A stretch of 6,596 nucleotides of DNA. Origin: an uncultured Rhodanobacter sp. Lineage in GTDB: Bacteria > Pseudomonadota > Gammaproteobacteria > Xanthomonadales > Rhodanobacteraceae. Positions 5,483 to 6,596 of the stretch are shown here, one piece after another. The first letter of the stretch is position 1. Every line of letters begins with the position of its first letter. The notes beneath the pieces were generated by a model. That model was not told where the DNA came from. It saw only the letters and a list, made by a program, of their open reading frames with translations, and searched no databases. The stretch lies in contig CAIKJM010000586.1 in the NCBI GenBank assembly GCA_903827735.1, forward strand, positions 1 through 6,596. The letters are read 5' to 3'. Position numbers and translations under genes: made by a program.

Positions 5483-6596
5483 TGAAACTTGGGGCCACAA
5501 AACTTTCTTCAGCAGTTCGCCTTGCATTGTCGCTTGGCGCTGTTCTCGCAGCTGGCGCGTCGACTACCGTCTTCGCACAGGATTCAAGCGCTACGCCCGC
5601 CACGGACGCAAGCACCCAGCCTGCCAACAAAAAAACCACATCGCTGGATACAGTCGTAGTAACCGGTTCGAACATCCGTCGCGTTGATCTGGAAACTTCA
5701 AACCCAGTGTTAGTGATTGACCGCGCGGCGATCGAGGCCAGCGGCAAGCAGACTCTGGGTGATCTTGTCCAGGAAATTCCTGCTGTTGCGGGTGCTGCAA
5801 CCAACCCGCGCGTAAATAACGGCGGCGGCGCGGGTTCCTCCACCGTGTCGCTTCGCGGACTCGGCTCGCAGCGCACACTGATTCTGGTCAACGGCAAGCG
5901 CGTCGTTAACAACGACGTCAATGCGATCCCGGCCAGCATGGTCGAGCGCATTGAAGTCCTGAAGGATGGCGCCGCTTCGACCTACGGCTCTGATGCCATC
6001 GGCGGCGTGGTCAACTTTGTGATGCGCACCGACTATCAGGGCGCGCAGATCAGCGCAAACGTCGGTCAATCCGATCGCGCTGACGGTGACAGCTCGGGCT
6101 ACTCGGCGACCTTCGGTACGTCGTCCGACAAGGGCAACATTGTTGCCGGTATCGACTACAACAAGTTTGACGAGATTTCTTCCGCAAATCGCGACTTCTC
6201 CAAGAACGCCACCTATCTCTCGTCCGGTTCGGTCTACAACGGTGGCTCCAGCCGTACGCCGTCTGGTGCACTGACGTTCCCGACGGCAATCGCCGCTGCT
6301 AAGGGTTGCAAGGTCGGCACGCTCTCGGGTCCACAGGCTGGCGCTGTTACCGCGGCTGACTACCGTTGCTACAGCAGCCAGACTGATGGCTATAACTACG
6401 CGACGCAGAACCTGATCCAGACGCCGCAGGAACGTACCAACGTTTTCACGATGGCGAATTACAACTTCTCTGACAATGTGCAGGGATACTTGGATGCGTT
6501 CTACAACAAGACCTCGTCGCGCTACGCCATTGCGCCGCTGCCGTTCGACGCGCTGACCGATGCCGTGCCAATCTCCGGCCAGAGCTACTACAACCC
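5482..6596 (+). CDS. TonB-dependent outer-membrane receptor, N-terminal part (3' end outside window)
   Basis: These proteins are outer-membrane beta-barrels that import siderophores, sugars, peptides or other scarce ligands using TonB/ExbBD energy (family knowledge). The frame is open from ATG 5482 to the right edge, giving 371 codons plus two bases with no stop. Residues 1-32 form a signal peptide: basic start, hydrophobic core, cleavage after VFA. A Ser/Thr/Ala-rich linker follows, then a TonB-box-like segment LDTVVVTGSNIRR (55-67). The plug domain runs to about residue 182, with LGDLVQEIPAV (92-102), VSLRGLGSQRTLILVNGKR (122-140), VERIEVLKDGAASTYGSDAIGGVVN (154-178). Barrel strands begin after this. 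Cys276 and Cys296 may form a disulfide in an extracellular loop. The style fits the large receptors of Xanthomonadales, usually near 900-1000 residues, so well over half may be missing. The ligand cannot be read, and no iron box or sugar-regulator gene is visible. It is transcribed away from the DegV gene under its own promoter. Confidence 0.95.
   Translation, partial: MKLGATKLSSAVRLALSLGAVLAAGASTTVFAQDSSATPATDASTQPANKKTTSLDTVVVTGSNIRRVDLETSNPVLVIDRAAIEASGKQTLGDLVQEIPAVAGAATNPRVNNGGGAGSSTVSLRGLGSQRTLILVNGKRVVNNDVNAIPASMVERIEVLKDGAASTYGSDAIGGVVNFVMRTDYQGAQISANVGQSDRADGDSSGYSATFGTSSDKGNIVAGIDYNKFDEISSANRDFSKNATYLSSGSVYNGGSSRTPSGALTFPTAIAAAKGCKVGTLSGPQAGAVTAADYRCYSSQTDGYNYATQNLIQTPQERTNVFTMANYNFSDNVQGYLDAFYNKTSSRYAIAPLPFDALTDAVPISGQSYYN

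Noticed and set aside
5463..5951. 162-codon minus-strand frame opposite the receptor
   Set aside because: It is a shadow of the receptor gene, whose signal peptide, TonB-box-like segment and plug motifs are continuous on the plus strand.

Overview
This is a GC-rich chromosomal segment that looks like a gammaproteobacterium of the Xanthomonadales, perhaps the Rhodanobacter/Dyella group. That placement is inference. It rests on the 67K-type SppA, the small Lys/Gln-rich lipoprotein, the DegV-like protein and above all the Oar/Xanthomonas-style TonB-dependent receptor. No taxon-specific marker gene is present.

Layout from left to right. (1) Positions 1-846 hold the C-terminal 281 residues of a NorM-class MATE efflux pump, cut by the left edge. 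(2) sppA follows after a 43-bp gap on the same strand (890-2770) and encodes a complete signal peptide peptidase with Lys213/Ser417 as its dyad. (3) A 67-residue lipoprotein gene (3014-2811, minus strand) converges on sppA, with a weak hairpin between the two stops. (4) A 260-residue tropinone-reductase-like SDR (3129-3911, plus) diverges from the lipoprotein gene. (5) A complete DegV-family protein (4894-3950, minus) converges on the SDR gene. (6) About 590 bp without a convincing ordinary gene (4895-5481) becomes AT-rich from about 5050. (7) A TonB-dependent receptor starts at 5482 and runs off the right edge. It has no stop in the window, so a search for closed ORFs would miss it.

The genes do not form one pathway. 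The MATE pump and SppA may be co-transcribed and are both inner-membrane proteins. The lipoprotein and the TonB receptor belong to the outer membrane, while the SDR and DegV proteins are cytoplasmic and probably independent units.

I see no obvious new multi-gene system. The most interesting part is the receptor's upstream region. It has a good sigma-70-type promoter (TTGACA, 17 bp, GATAAA) and an imperfect 24-bp dyad centred about 62 bp before the predicted transcription start. The predicted leader is about 240 nt long with several short hairpins. A nine-codon minicistron with its own Shine-Dalgarno ends in TAATG, overlapping the receptor start codon. Two GGGT segments, one of them inside the receptor's ribosome-binding region, could compete for the same ACCC. 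These elements are visible in the sequence; that they regulate anything is inference.
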